Shown here piece after piece: positions 55,581 to 64,000 of a stretch of 64,000 nucleotides of DNA; within the stretch, counting starts at the first letter, position 1; each line of letters begins with the position of its first letter. The position numbers and the translations under genes were made by a program. The notes below the pieces were generated by a model. That model was not told where the DNA came from and ran no database searches. It saw only the letters and a list, made by a program, of their open reading frames with translations. Source of the stretch: Ascidiaceihabitans sp. (GTDB lineage Bacteria; Pseudomonadota; Alphaproteobacteria; Rhodobacterales; Rhodobacteraceae); assembly GCA_028825475.1 (NCBI GenBank), contig JAPKAB010000010.1, positions 1 to 64,000 on the forward strand, read 5' to 3'.

Positions 55581-55654
55581 TGGAGCGGGTAACGAGAATC
55601 GAACTCGTAACTAAAGCTTGGGAAGCTGCCGTGATACCTTTTCACCATACCCGC
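55581..55654 (-). tRNA. tRNA-Gly (CCC)
   Basis: 74 nt with encoded CCA. Acceptor GCGGGTA/TACCCGC, D-stem GTGA/TCAC, anticodon loop TTCCCAA (anticodon CCC), T-arm ACGAG-TTCGATT-CTCGT. The anticodon stem GCAGC/GCTTT has a C-T mismatch and a G-T pair at its outer end, weaker than I would expect for this tRNA. Confidence 0.93.
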
Positions 55655-55703
55655 ATTTTAACGATGTCCTAGGTTACAAACCAATCTATCGTCAAGCCTT
55701 TAT

Positions 55704-57362
55704 CTAGTCTTTGCAGACTTCAAAGATGAAGCAGGCTTTGGTATCTTGGTGTAGGCAAACGTCAAAACAAATGCCATCAAGTTCAACCTTATATTCACCA
55801 GCCTTTGCGCCTCGACTGTGAATTGTGAATTGGCGTGATACGCATGAACACGGACCAATGTCGCCAAAATAGTGTGGTCCAATTGGTACGGCCGTGATCG
55901 ATGGCGTTCCATCAGCGAGCAAGGGCACAGGATCACCACTTGCATCAAGCACAGCCATTTTGTGCACTGTCAGATCCTGAAATATTATGTTGGAAAAGGG
56001 ATTGCAGATTGTCATCGACATTACCTCGAAGTCGTCGGATTCAATTCCATCACAGATGCTAGCGCCCCATGAAATAGACACTTCTGGCTGGACTTCAGGA
56101 ATTTCCAATGGTTTGCAGGGTTGATCCCAAATGTCAGACCCATCACAAGACTTCATCAGGTTTTCATGGGATTTGGTTGCGTCAGATATTTGGTCATCAA
56201 CGTTGTTTGCCAAGGTTTCACAGGTATCGCTATTTGTCCGACAGCCATCATGAAGTCGCGTAAACTGCGGTAGCGCGCCCCAATGTGGAATCTGGGTTGG
56301 TTGTGTTGAAAGTTGAATGTCCGACCCATCAGCATAACGCGCAGGCATCACCACGGCAGGGTTGAGAGGAGAATTAGGTTGTCCAATTTCAATCAATTGA
56401 TCGATCGTATTGTCGTGGCAATAAATTTTGCCATTGGGCCCAAGTTGCATCGCGGTGATGTCGTAACCTGTTAGTATGGCAGGGCATGCAGACACGTTCT
56501 GTGGCCCCGTCGAAATTGTATGGGCTCTGATGTCGCTGTTACTCATTTCTGTCATATACAGGGTCCTGCTATCTGGCGAGAACTCGAGTCCAAATGGGGC
56601 AACTGTGCCAGTCACAAGATGTTTGTCCGTGATCATGCCCGTAGCGTTGTCGAATGCTAATACGGCCGTAAAATTAGATCCTGCATCCGTGTAAGCTAGC
56701 AGTGAGCCGTCAGGGGACCCCTTAAGGGCACCAAATTCCCAGTTCTGATTTTGGGCCAGATTTGAGGGTGATGTAACAACCGTTGTCGGTGTGCTATCGT
56801 TTGCCACAAGTAACGCGTAGTGATCGTTTGACGTATTTGACTGCACGATAACCCAGTATTTATCACAGTCTTGGTGGGCGACAGCGGTGAGTTTACCTGT
56901 GGTATTGAAGCCCGCGGTAATTTGATTGGTTAATGGAGTTGGCGCAATTATTTGCGTTAATACGCCAGACATCAATCGGTACGTTGAATGAAAAAGTGGG
57001 TGCGCGAATTCAGGGCCTTCACCAAAAACCGTTCCTACTAGTTCTGACCAATCACACCGATGTGCAAAAACATGGTAATCAGTGCCATTCGGCCCTGCTG
57101 GGGGCACAATGATACACGATTGCTTGGACTCCGTGTCGCCGCCAATGCCGGTTGCAATGCGCGAATTGGCTGAAAGACTGCCGTCCCAGACATGGTTGCC
57201 ATCTGAATACATAACCAAATTTCCTTGGGCGTCACTAATCGCTGAGGCCCCGAATACAGAGGTCATTCGACAGTTTGGCGCAGGGACAGGGTCGCCACCA
57301 TTGGGGAAAGTTATTTGGTCGTAATGGCCTAAAACCCAGTTATATTCATGTGGGTGCGTCAT
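55704..57362 (-). CDS. Beta-propeller protein with cysteine-rich C-terminus, unknown function
   Basis: 552 residues from the ATG at 57362, which has TTGGAG seven bases before it. No signal peptide or membrane segment is visible. The N-terminal ~370 residues look like a WD40/lactonase-like propeller: ISDAQGNLVMYSDGNHVWDG, LKGSPDGSLLAYTD, LEFSPDSRTLYMTEMSN and LGPNGKIYCHDN. This pattern is familiar to me from Bacteroidetes surface proteins. The last ~185 residues hold 12 cysteines (SICDG, TICNP, GPCSC, GICFDVC, KACFIFEVC) in what may be an Ig-like domain. I do not recognise the whole protein. It is flanked by tRNA-Gly and a RACo-like gene on the same strand. A palindrome at 57448-57461 lies upstream. 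Confidence 0.7.
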   Translation of the reverse strand: MTHPHEYNWVLGHYDQITFPNGGDPVPAPNCRMTSVFGASAISDAQGNLVMYSDGNHVWDGSLSANSRIATGIGGDTESKQSCIIVPPAGPNGTDYHVFAHRCDWSELVGTVFGEGPEFAHPLFHSTYRLMSGVLTQIIAPTPLTNQITAGFNTTGKLTAVAHQDCDKYWVIVQSNTSNDHYALLVANDSTPTTVVTSPSNLAQNQNWEFGALKGSPDGSLLAYTDAGSNFTAVLAFDNATGMITDKHLVTGTVAPFGLEFSPDSRTLYMTEMSNSDIRAHTISTGPQNVSACPAILTGYDITAMQLGPNGKIYCHDNTIDQLIEIGQPNSPLNPAVVMPARYADGSDIQLSTQPTQIPHWGALPQFTRLHDGCRTNSDTCETLANNVDDQISDATKSHENLMKSCDGSDIWDQPCKPLEIPEVQPEVSISWGASICDGIESDDFEVMSMTICNPFSNIIFQDLTVHKMAVLDASGDPVPLLADGTPSITAVPIGPHYFGDIGPCSCVSRQFTIHSRGAKAGEYKVELDGICFDVCLHQDTKACFIFEVCKD

Positions 57363-57447
57363 CGTAGGCTCCAATTTTCAAATAAAATGTTATAAAATAT
57401 CTGATCATAGAAGCCGATAATCGTAGGCAAAGCTATAAATATTCCGA

Positions 57448-57461
57448 CACCGGTTCCGGTG
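57448..57461. promoter_or_regulatory. Palindrome upstream of the propeller gene
   Basis: CACCGG-TT-CCGGTG is a perfect 14-bp inverted repeat in the gap between the RACo-like gene and the propeller gene. The 2-nt centre rules out a stable RNA loop, so a protein operator is more likely than a terminator. Confidence 0.35.
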
Positions 57462-57482
57462 ATGAATCCGGCGTGCTAATCG

Positions 57483-59522
57483 TTAGCCACGTCTCCGCCG
57501 TCTTCCACCACTACTATCGCGGCTGCCGCCCGTGTTGAAGTTCACATCGGGTATCGTGACGATTGAGTTTAGGATCGGAAACGGCTCTGCCGAATTTGGA
57601 ATAGCAGACGCATTCACAAAGTGCTCTTGAAAACGCGGCTCAAGTGCTGTCTCGATTTTGTGAATGGCACGCACCGTTGCTTCGATTTCTGTACGTGCTT
57701 CGCGGTTTAGCAGCGCAATACGTGCCCCTGTGCCTGCAGCGTTGCCAGCGGATGTCACCTTGTCCAAAGGCGCATCAGGGATCATGCCCAGCACCATCGC
57801 GTGTTTGGGGGAAATATGCGCGCCAAAGGCACCAGCGAGAACCACACGGTCCACTTTGTCGACGTTGAATTTGTCCATCAACAAGCGTGCACCTGAATAA
57901 AGCGCTGCTTTGGCCATTTGGATTTCACGGATGTCGCGGTTTGTGACTGTTATTTTTGGGCCACCATTTTCCGTCGCATCGTAAACAAGGAAGGAATAGG
58001 TGCGCCCGTCTAGGAAACAATTGGCTGCGCCGGTTTGTTCTGGTGATCCAATTAAACCCGGGCCATCGACAATACCCGCTAGGCGCATTTCAGCAACCAT
58101 CTCGATAATACCTGAGCCGCAGATGCCGGTGACACCTGAGCCTGCGATGGCTTCATCAAAGCCTTCTTCGTCTGACCAGATATCTGACCCGATCACACGG
58201 AAACGCGGAACCTTAGTGACAGGATCAATTTCTACTCGCTCTATCGCACCGGGTGCAGCGCGTTGGCCTGAGCTAATTTGAGCACCTTCAAAAGCGGGAC
58301 CTGTTGGGGATGAGCAGGCAAGGACCTTTTCTTTGTTGCCCAGAAGGATTTCAGCATTTGTCCCTACGTCTACCACCAAAACAAGGTCTTCAGACTTGTC
58401 TGGTGCCTCAGAGAGCGCCACAGCGGCTGCATCCGCGCCAACGTGGCCCGCGATACACGGCAGGATGTAAATGCGGGCAGAGGGATGGATGTTTAGGTCT
58501 AAGTCATCAGCGCGCAGGCGCAGTGAATCCGATGTGGTCAGTGCGAAGGGGGCTTGGCCCAATTCAAAGGGGTCAATACCAAGGAACAGATGGTGCATAA
58601 CTGGATTGCAGACGAACACAGCGTCTACGATCAATGCTTTGTCGATTTCGGCCTCTGTGCTGACTTGGGTAAACAGGGCGTTCATCCCCTCGCGCACGGC
58701 TGCTGTCATTTCTGATGCACCACCGGCGTTCATCATTGAATAGCTGACGCGGCTCATTAGATCTTCGCCAAAGCGAATTTGTGGGTTCATTACGCCAGAA
58801 GATGCGACAACTTCACCAGTTTGCAAATCACACAAGTGCGCGGCAATCGTGGTAGAGCCCAGATCGACAGCAAGGCCGTAAACCGTACCCTCATAATAGC
58901 CGGGCCATATGTGCATGATGCGCGGCGCGTTTTCATCATCACCCAGGTGCACAGCACAGGTGACTTTCCACCCACCTTTGCGCAGGATTGGCTGCATCTT
59001 TTGCAAGATGTGCAGATCTGCATGTACATTTTCAAGTTGCCATTGCTCATTGAGCGCAATGCGCAATCGTTCAAGATCACCCGTAGGGTCGTGCATGTCG
59101 GGTTCTTGGACTTCGACGTAATACAATTTGGTTGACGGGTTCATTACAATGTCACGCGCCTCAGCACGTTTGCGAACAACTTGTTTGTGCACTTGGCTTT
59201 CTGGTGGAACATCGATCACGATGTCGCCTTGCACAGTCGCTTGGCACCCCAAACGACGGCCCTCGATTAAGCCGCGTTTATCTTGATATCTTTGCTCAAC
59301 GCTGTTCCATTCACTCAAAGCACCATCTTGAACAGTGACACCGTGTTTGGAAAATTCGCCGTAGCTGGGTGTGATCTGACATTTAGAACAAATGCCACGT
59401 CCTCCACAGACCGAGTCCAAATCAACGCCTAACTTTCGTGCTGCTGTCAAAATTGGTGTGCCAATCGCGAAATTTCCGCGTTTGCCGGATGGGGTGAAAA
59501 CGACGAGAGGATCAGTGCTCAT
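57483..59522 (-). CDS. ASKHA-domain corrinoid activator (RACo-like) with N-terminal [2Fe-2S] ferredoxin domain
   Basis: 679 residues. A [2Fe-2S] domain at about 1-100 has CGGRGICSKCQ and a late C in GRRLGCQA. A middle linker domain follows. The ASKHA ATPase (DUF4445) region has the phosphate loop GLAVDLGSTTIAAHLCD, VVDVGTNAEILLGNK, ITGICGSGIIEMVAEM-like (GVTGICGSGII) and VLAGAFGAHISPKHA. Such proteins use ATP to reduce inactive Co(II) corrinoids for methyltransferases acting on methylamines, betaine or aromatic methyl ethers. No corrinoid protein or methyltransferase is nearby. The C-terminus is an odd GGSRDSSGGRRRRRG tail. It is divergent from guaB. Confidence 0.85.
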   Translation of the reverse strand: MSTDPLVVFTPSGKRGNFAIGTPILTAARKLGVDLDSVCGGRGICSKCQITPSYGEFSKHGVTVQDGALSEWNSVEQRYQDKRGLIEGRRLGCQATVQGDIVIDVPPESQVHKQVVRKRAEARDIVMNPSTKLYYVEVQEPDMHDPTGDLERLRIALNEQWQLENVHADLHILQKMQPILRKGGWKVTCAVHLGDDENAPRIMHIWPGYYEGTVYGLAVDLGSTTIAAHLCDLQTGEVVASSGVMNPQIRFGEDLMSRVSYSMMNAGGASEMTAAVREGMNALFTQVSTEAEIDKALIVDAVFVCNPVMHHLFLGIDPFELGQAPFALTTSDSLRLRADDLDLNIHPSARIYILPCIAGHVGADAAAVALSEAPDKSEDLVLVVDVGTNAEILLGNKEKVLACSSPTGPAFEGAQISSGQRAAPGAIERVEIDPVTKVPRFRVIGSDIWSDEEGFDEAIAGSGVTGICGSGIIEMVAEMRLAGIVDGPGLIGSPEQTGAANCFLDGRTYSFLVYDATENGGPKITVTNRDIREIQMAKAALYSGARLLMDKFNVDKVDRVVLAGAFGAHISPKHAMVLGMIPDAPLDKVTSAGNAAGTGARIALLNREARTEIEATVRAIHKIETALEPRFQEHFVNASAIPNSAEPFPILNSIVTIPDVNFNTGGSRDSSGGRRRRRG

Positions 59523-59557
59523 TTACGTGCCCTTTGCAGTGTTTGAACATAGCATAG

Positions 59558-61216
<1,659 letters not shown>

Positions 61217-61261
61217 TCCACTTCTTCTTGCCGACTTCGGCCAATAGTTAGGAAACATATC

Positions 61262-62419
61262 ATGACACCAGGCGCACGCGTGGCAGCGGCCATTGAAATC
61301 TTGGACATGATCCACGATGGGCAAGCGGTTGAAAAATCCTTGACCGCGTGGGCGCGCCGCAGCCGTTTCGCAGGGTCCAAAGACCGTGCGGCGGTTCGTG
61401 ATCACGTGTTTGATACGGTTCGCAACTGGCGAGCAGACGCAGTGCGTGGTGGCAGTGGAACAGGTCGTGGTCGCATGATTGGTCGTTTGCGCGCGTTGGA
61501 TATGGATATTGATGCGTTGTTCCACGGCGAAGGCCATTCACCTGAACCGCTTACGGATGAAGAAAAAGTCGCTGGGCAGGGACCAACTGAGCAGGCGGAC
61601 GTCTGGAATATGCCTGATTGGATTTTGCCCGAGCTTGAGCGCTCATTAGGCGAAAGTGCTGCGGATACCGCTGTCATGCTGCAATCGCGGGCGCCTATCA
61701 CGCTACGGGTCAATCTGGGTAAATGTAATTTAAGTCAAGCTGCCGCTGATTTGGCGGAAATTGGTGTAGAAACGCAAACCAATCCTGTTTGTTCAACGGC
61801 GCTTACGATCACAGCTGGCGAACGTAAATTGCGTAACAGCCCTGCATATTTAGAGGGTTGGGTTGAACTGCAGGATGCATCAAGCCAAGCTATTGTTGCT
61901 GATCTTCCTGAAGCTGAGCAAGTTTTGGATTACTGCGCTGGCGGTGGTGGTAAAACGCTGGCGCTTGCAGCGCAGGGTCGCAAAGTAATAGCACATGACA
62001 TTAATTTTGATCGAATGATGGACATTCCAGCACGCGCTGAACGGGCAGGTACAAGCATCAAACTTTTGGCGACAGATATGATCGAAGCTGAAGGGCTTTT
62101 TGATCTTGTGTTGGTTGATGCACCTTGCTCTGGTAGTGGTGCATGGCGTCGAAGCCCAGAGGGTAAGTGGGCCTTGACCGAGGAACGCCTGGCTGAATTA
62201 ACCGTTATCCAAGACAGTATTTTGGATGAAACCGTTCAGTATGTTTCTCAAGGTGGGGCCCTAATCTTCGGAACCTGTTCAGTTTTCAAATGTGAGAATG
62301 AAGACCGGATTTCTGCCTTCCTTGAACGTCATTCTGGATGGAAATGCGTAAAACAAACCCGCTTGGATGTATCTGAAATGGCTGATGGGTTTTTCGTCGC
62401 TCACTTGACACGCGAGTAA
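61262..62419 (+). CDS. RsmB-type RNA (cytosine-5)-methyltransferase
   Basis: 385 residues. The N-terminal NusB-like region is shortened. The SAM-binding motif is VLDYCAGGGGKTLALA. The two catalytic cysteines of the NOL1/NOP2/Sun family are in DAPCSGSGAWRRSPEGKW (motif IV) and FGTCSVFKCENEDR (motif VI). E. coli RsmB modifies C967 of 16S rRNA; the same target is likely but not proven. It follows guaB and precedes the cckA promoter region. Confidence 0.88.
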   Translation: MTPGARVAAAIEILDMIHDGQAVEKSLTAWARRSRFAGSKDRAAVRDHVFDTVRNWRADAVRGGSGTGRGRMIGRLRALDMDIDALFHGEGHSPEPLTDEEKVAGQGPTEQADVWNMPDWILPELERSLGESAADTAVMLQSRAPITLRVNLGKCNLSQAAADLAEIGVETQTNPVCSTALTITAGERKLRNSPAYLEGWVELQDASSQAIVADLPEAEQVLDYCAGGGGKTLALAAQGRKVIAHDINFDRMMDIPARAERAGTSIKLLATDMIEAEGLFDLVLVDAPCSGSGAWRRSPEGKWALTEERLAELTVIQDSILDETVQYVSQGGALIFGTCSVFKCENEDRISAFLERHSGWKCVKQTRLDVSEMADGFFVAHLTRE

Positions 62420-62459
62420 ATTCGCCCATCACCCAACCTTAGGTGGTATTTCTGCACGA

Positions 62460-62474
62460 TTAAGAGGTCATTAA
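62460..62474. promoter_or_regulatory. CtrA box (TTAA-N7-TTAA) within an inverted repeat, upstream of cckA
   Basis: TTAA (62460-62463), seven bases, TTAA (62471-62474) followed by C is a perfect full CtrA site. It is framed by a perfect 8-bp inverted repeat TTCTGCAC (62450-62457)/GTGCAGAA (62477-62484). It ends 53 bp before the cckA start. CckA is the kinase that feeds phosphate to CtrA, so this implies feedback control. Confidence 0.65.
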
Positions 62475-62527
62475 CTGTGCAGAAGCAATAACCACGACAG
62501 AGATTCTGTTTCTGATTGGGGATATCC

Positions 62528-64000
62528 TTGGGTGATAGCGCACTTTCCGTAAATTTATCGGGCCAGTTGGTTCAGGCGGACGTTGCTAAAATTGGGCGCA
62601 TCTTGGTTTCAGCGGTTTTAGTTGGCGGCCTTGGTCTGTTGTCGCCTATTTTTCCGGTAACATTGGCACTCGCCACAGTTTCGGTGTCTTTGCTCGTTTT
62701 GGGCTTGTTTCTGTTTGCTATTGGTTGGCGAAACAATCAAAAACAACGTTTGTCTCTCGCAATCATTGGCGAATTTATCGAAAATGACGCCACACCTAGT
62801 TTTGTTGTTTCTTATGATGGGGAAATCAACTCATGCAACCAAGCCGCGCGTACGAAGTTTGAAACCTCGACAGGTGTCACTTTAGCGGCTGTTTTAAGTC
62901 AAACCTTTGCAAACCCACGGGGTATTTTGTTCCGTCTCCGCAGCGAAGCGGAGTTAACCGGAGCAGCTCAAGAAGACGTTGTGACGCGAACAGGACATAT
63001 TCGATTGTCTGTTCATTGGTCAGGTGTGGATACATGGCTTTGGCGGGTGGAAAGTTTGCCCAGCACAAATGCTAGAAAAATTGGTGAAACCCCAGCATTG
63101 CCGCTGATGATAACCGGCCGTCGTGGTGTTATCCTGTTTATGAATGAAGCTGCACGGCAGCTTGTTGGCACACGTTTACGGTCGTTGAGCGATGTATTTC
63201 CCAACACGGATCTTGAAAATGGGCAATTGGTAATGCTCGCAACACCAAACGGGAAAATAGCGACCCGGTTAGCACTGGTCGATGCTGGCGTAGGGCGTAA
63301 GGCGGTCTATCTCATACCTGTCGATGAAAACGATAACAATCGTATAGAAGGTGAAATTGCATCCTCTTTAGAAGAGCTACCTGTACCGTTGCTTCGGGTT
63401 TCTGTTGAGGGTGAAATCCTTTCGTTCAATCCATCGGCTTCACTGTTTGTGGGGGCCAGTCTGGAAATTGGATGCCAGCTGAGCGATTTGATGGAAGGCC
63501 TTGGGCGCCCACTCGTGGACTGGCTGGCTGAAACTGCATCGGGTCGTGCAGTCCAAAAGTCAGAGTTTTTGCAGCTTAAACGCACCGACAAAGAGGTGTT
63601 TGTTCAAGTGGCGCTTAGCCGAGTGAACGAAGCCGATACCGCATCAGTTGTCGCAGTTCTGACGGATGCGACGCAACTTAAGGCTTTGGAAAAACAATTC
63701 GTGCAAAGTCAAAAAATGCAGGCAATTGGGCAACTTGCAGGCGGGGTCGCACACGACTTCAATAATTTGCTGACTGCAATCTCTGGGCATTGCGATTTGC
63801 TCCTGCTGCGCCATGATCAGGGTGACTCAGATTACAGTGATTTAGTACAGATAAACCAGAACGCTAATCGTGCTGCCGCTCTGGTTGGGCAGCTGCTAGC
63901 ATTCTCACGGAAACAAACTCTGCGACCTGAAATCGTTGATATGCGCGATACTCTTTCCGATTTAACTCATTTATTAAACAGATTGGTCGGGGAGAAAGTC
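62528..64000 (+). CDS. cckA: Hybrid sensor histidine kinase CckA (C-terminally truncated by window edge)
   Basis: 491 codons are open to the last base of the window. The start is probably TTG 62528 with GGGGA just upstream; an in-frame TTG at 62516 follows directly after a stop. Two transmembrane helices (about 28-75) are followed by PAS-like domains and the phosphoacceptor helix IGQLAGGVAHDFNNLLTAIS. The following segment, NQNANRAAALVGQLLAFSRK and QTLRPE, is characteristic of CckA. The ATPase and receiver domains lie beyond the window. CckA phosphorylates ChpT and then CtrA, which governs motility, gene-transfer agents and cell cycle in this group. A CtrA box lies upstream. Confidence 0.9.
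   Translation, partial: MGDSALSVNLSGQLVQADVAKIGRILVSAVLVGGLGLLSPIFPVTLALATVSVSLLVLGLFLFAIGWRNNQKQRLSLAIIGEFIENDATPSFVVSYDGEINSCNQAARTKFETSTGVTLAAVLSQTFANPRGILFRLRSEAELTGAAQEDVVTRTGHIRLSVHWSGVDTWLWRVESLPSTNARKIGETPALPLMITGRRGVILFMNEAARQLVGTRLRSLSDVFPNTDLENGQLVMLATPNGKIATRLALVDAGVGRKAVYLIPVDENDNNRIEGEIASSLEELPVPLLRVSVEGEILSFNPSASLFVGASLEIGCQLSDLMEGLGRPLVDWLAETASGRAVQKSEFLQLKRTDKEVFVQVALSRVNEADTASVVAVLTDATQLKALEKQFVQSQKMQAIGQLAGGVAHDFNNLLTAISGHCDLLLLRHDQGDSDYSDLVQINQNANRAAALVGQLLAFSRKQTLRPEIVDMRDTLSDLTHLLNRLVGEKV

Noticed and set aside
55581-57362. Genomic island attached to tRNA-Gly
   Set aside because: The propeller gene lies at the 5' side of the tRNA, whereas integrases normally use the 3' end. 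I see no integrase and no repeated tRNA 3' fragment.

Overview
This is a gene-dense chromosomal window from an alphaproteobacterium, most likely a marine Rhodobacterales (Roseobacter-group) species of moderate GC. The pointers are: an ALA synthase of the C4 haem pathway (hemA), a CckA cell-cycle kinase behind a CtrA box, a complete Entner-Doudoroff gene set, a RACo-type corrinoid activator, a DmdB-like acyl-CoA ligase, and several small conserved proteins typical of the group. Most of it is housekeeping sequence. I see no prophage, insertion sequence or CRISPR array.

Layout. 1-2.2 kb: a truncated membrane-bound AraC-type regulator divergent from a small membrane protein, then a carboxymuconolactone-decarboxylase-like protein. 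2.3-5.1 kb: edd-eda between two identical tRNA-Asp genes. 5.2-13.9 kb: M20 dipeptidase, hemA (TTG start), rodZ-ispG, then a BepA-like M48 protease/DsbA-like pair and an aminotransferase. 14-25.5 kb: cell-wall amidase, PBP1A, prfB, a pseudouridine synthase, a penicillin-acylase family hydrolase, a beta-hydroxyacid dehydrogenase, a SYLF lipoprotein, hemB and a small membrane protein. 25.6-36 kb: mfd, MFS exporter, FrnE-like protein, AMP ligase with a divergent XRE-cupin regulator, aquaporin, peptide-binding protein, and an unassigned stretch with a good small-RNA candidate. 36-45 kb: DUF502, psuG/psuK, DUF4198/HupE pair, ThiE-like protein, TrmJ, CtaA, M32 carboxypeptidase. 45-49.9 kb: small proteins, gyrA and a radical SAM protein. 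50-55.5 kb: zwf-pgl-pgi and a DmdB-type ligase. 55.6-64 kb: tRNA-Gly, an unusual cysteine-rich beta-propeller protein, RACo, guaB, an RsmB-type methyltransferase and the start of cckA.

How it fits together. Zwf, Pgl and Pgi (50-53.7 kb) turn glucose/fructose phosphates into 6-phosphogluconate, and Edd and Eda (2.5-5 kb) finish the Entner-Doudoroff route. The two loci carry nearly identical LacI-type palindromes at almost the same distance from their first codon, which suggests one shared regulator. HemA and HemB catalyse the first two steps of tetrapyrrole synthesis, and hemA has a good Irr-box-like site. RodZ, AmiC and PBP1A serve cell shape and peptidoglycan.

The points most worth following are: (1) a probable ~77-nt small RNA at about 35983-36059 with its own promoter and terminator; (2) the shared edd/zwf operator; (3) a perfect CtrA box inside an inverted repeat in front of cckA; (4) a Bacteroidetes-like propeller protein with a cysteine-rich C-terminus and no visible export signal; (5) the DUF4198/HupE divergent pair whose start codons share one CATG. 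Function calls rest on recognised motifs and remembered family resemblance, not on searches.
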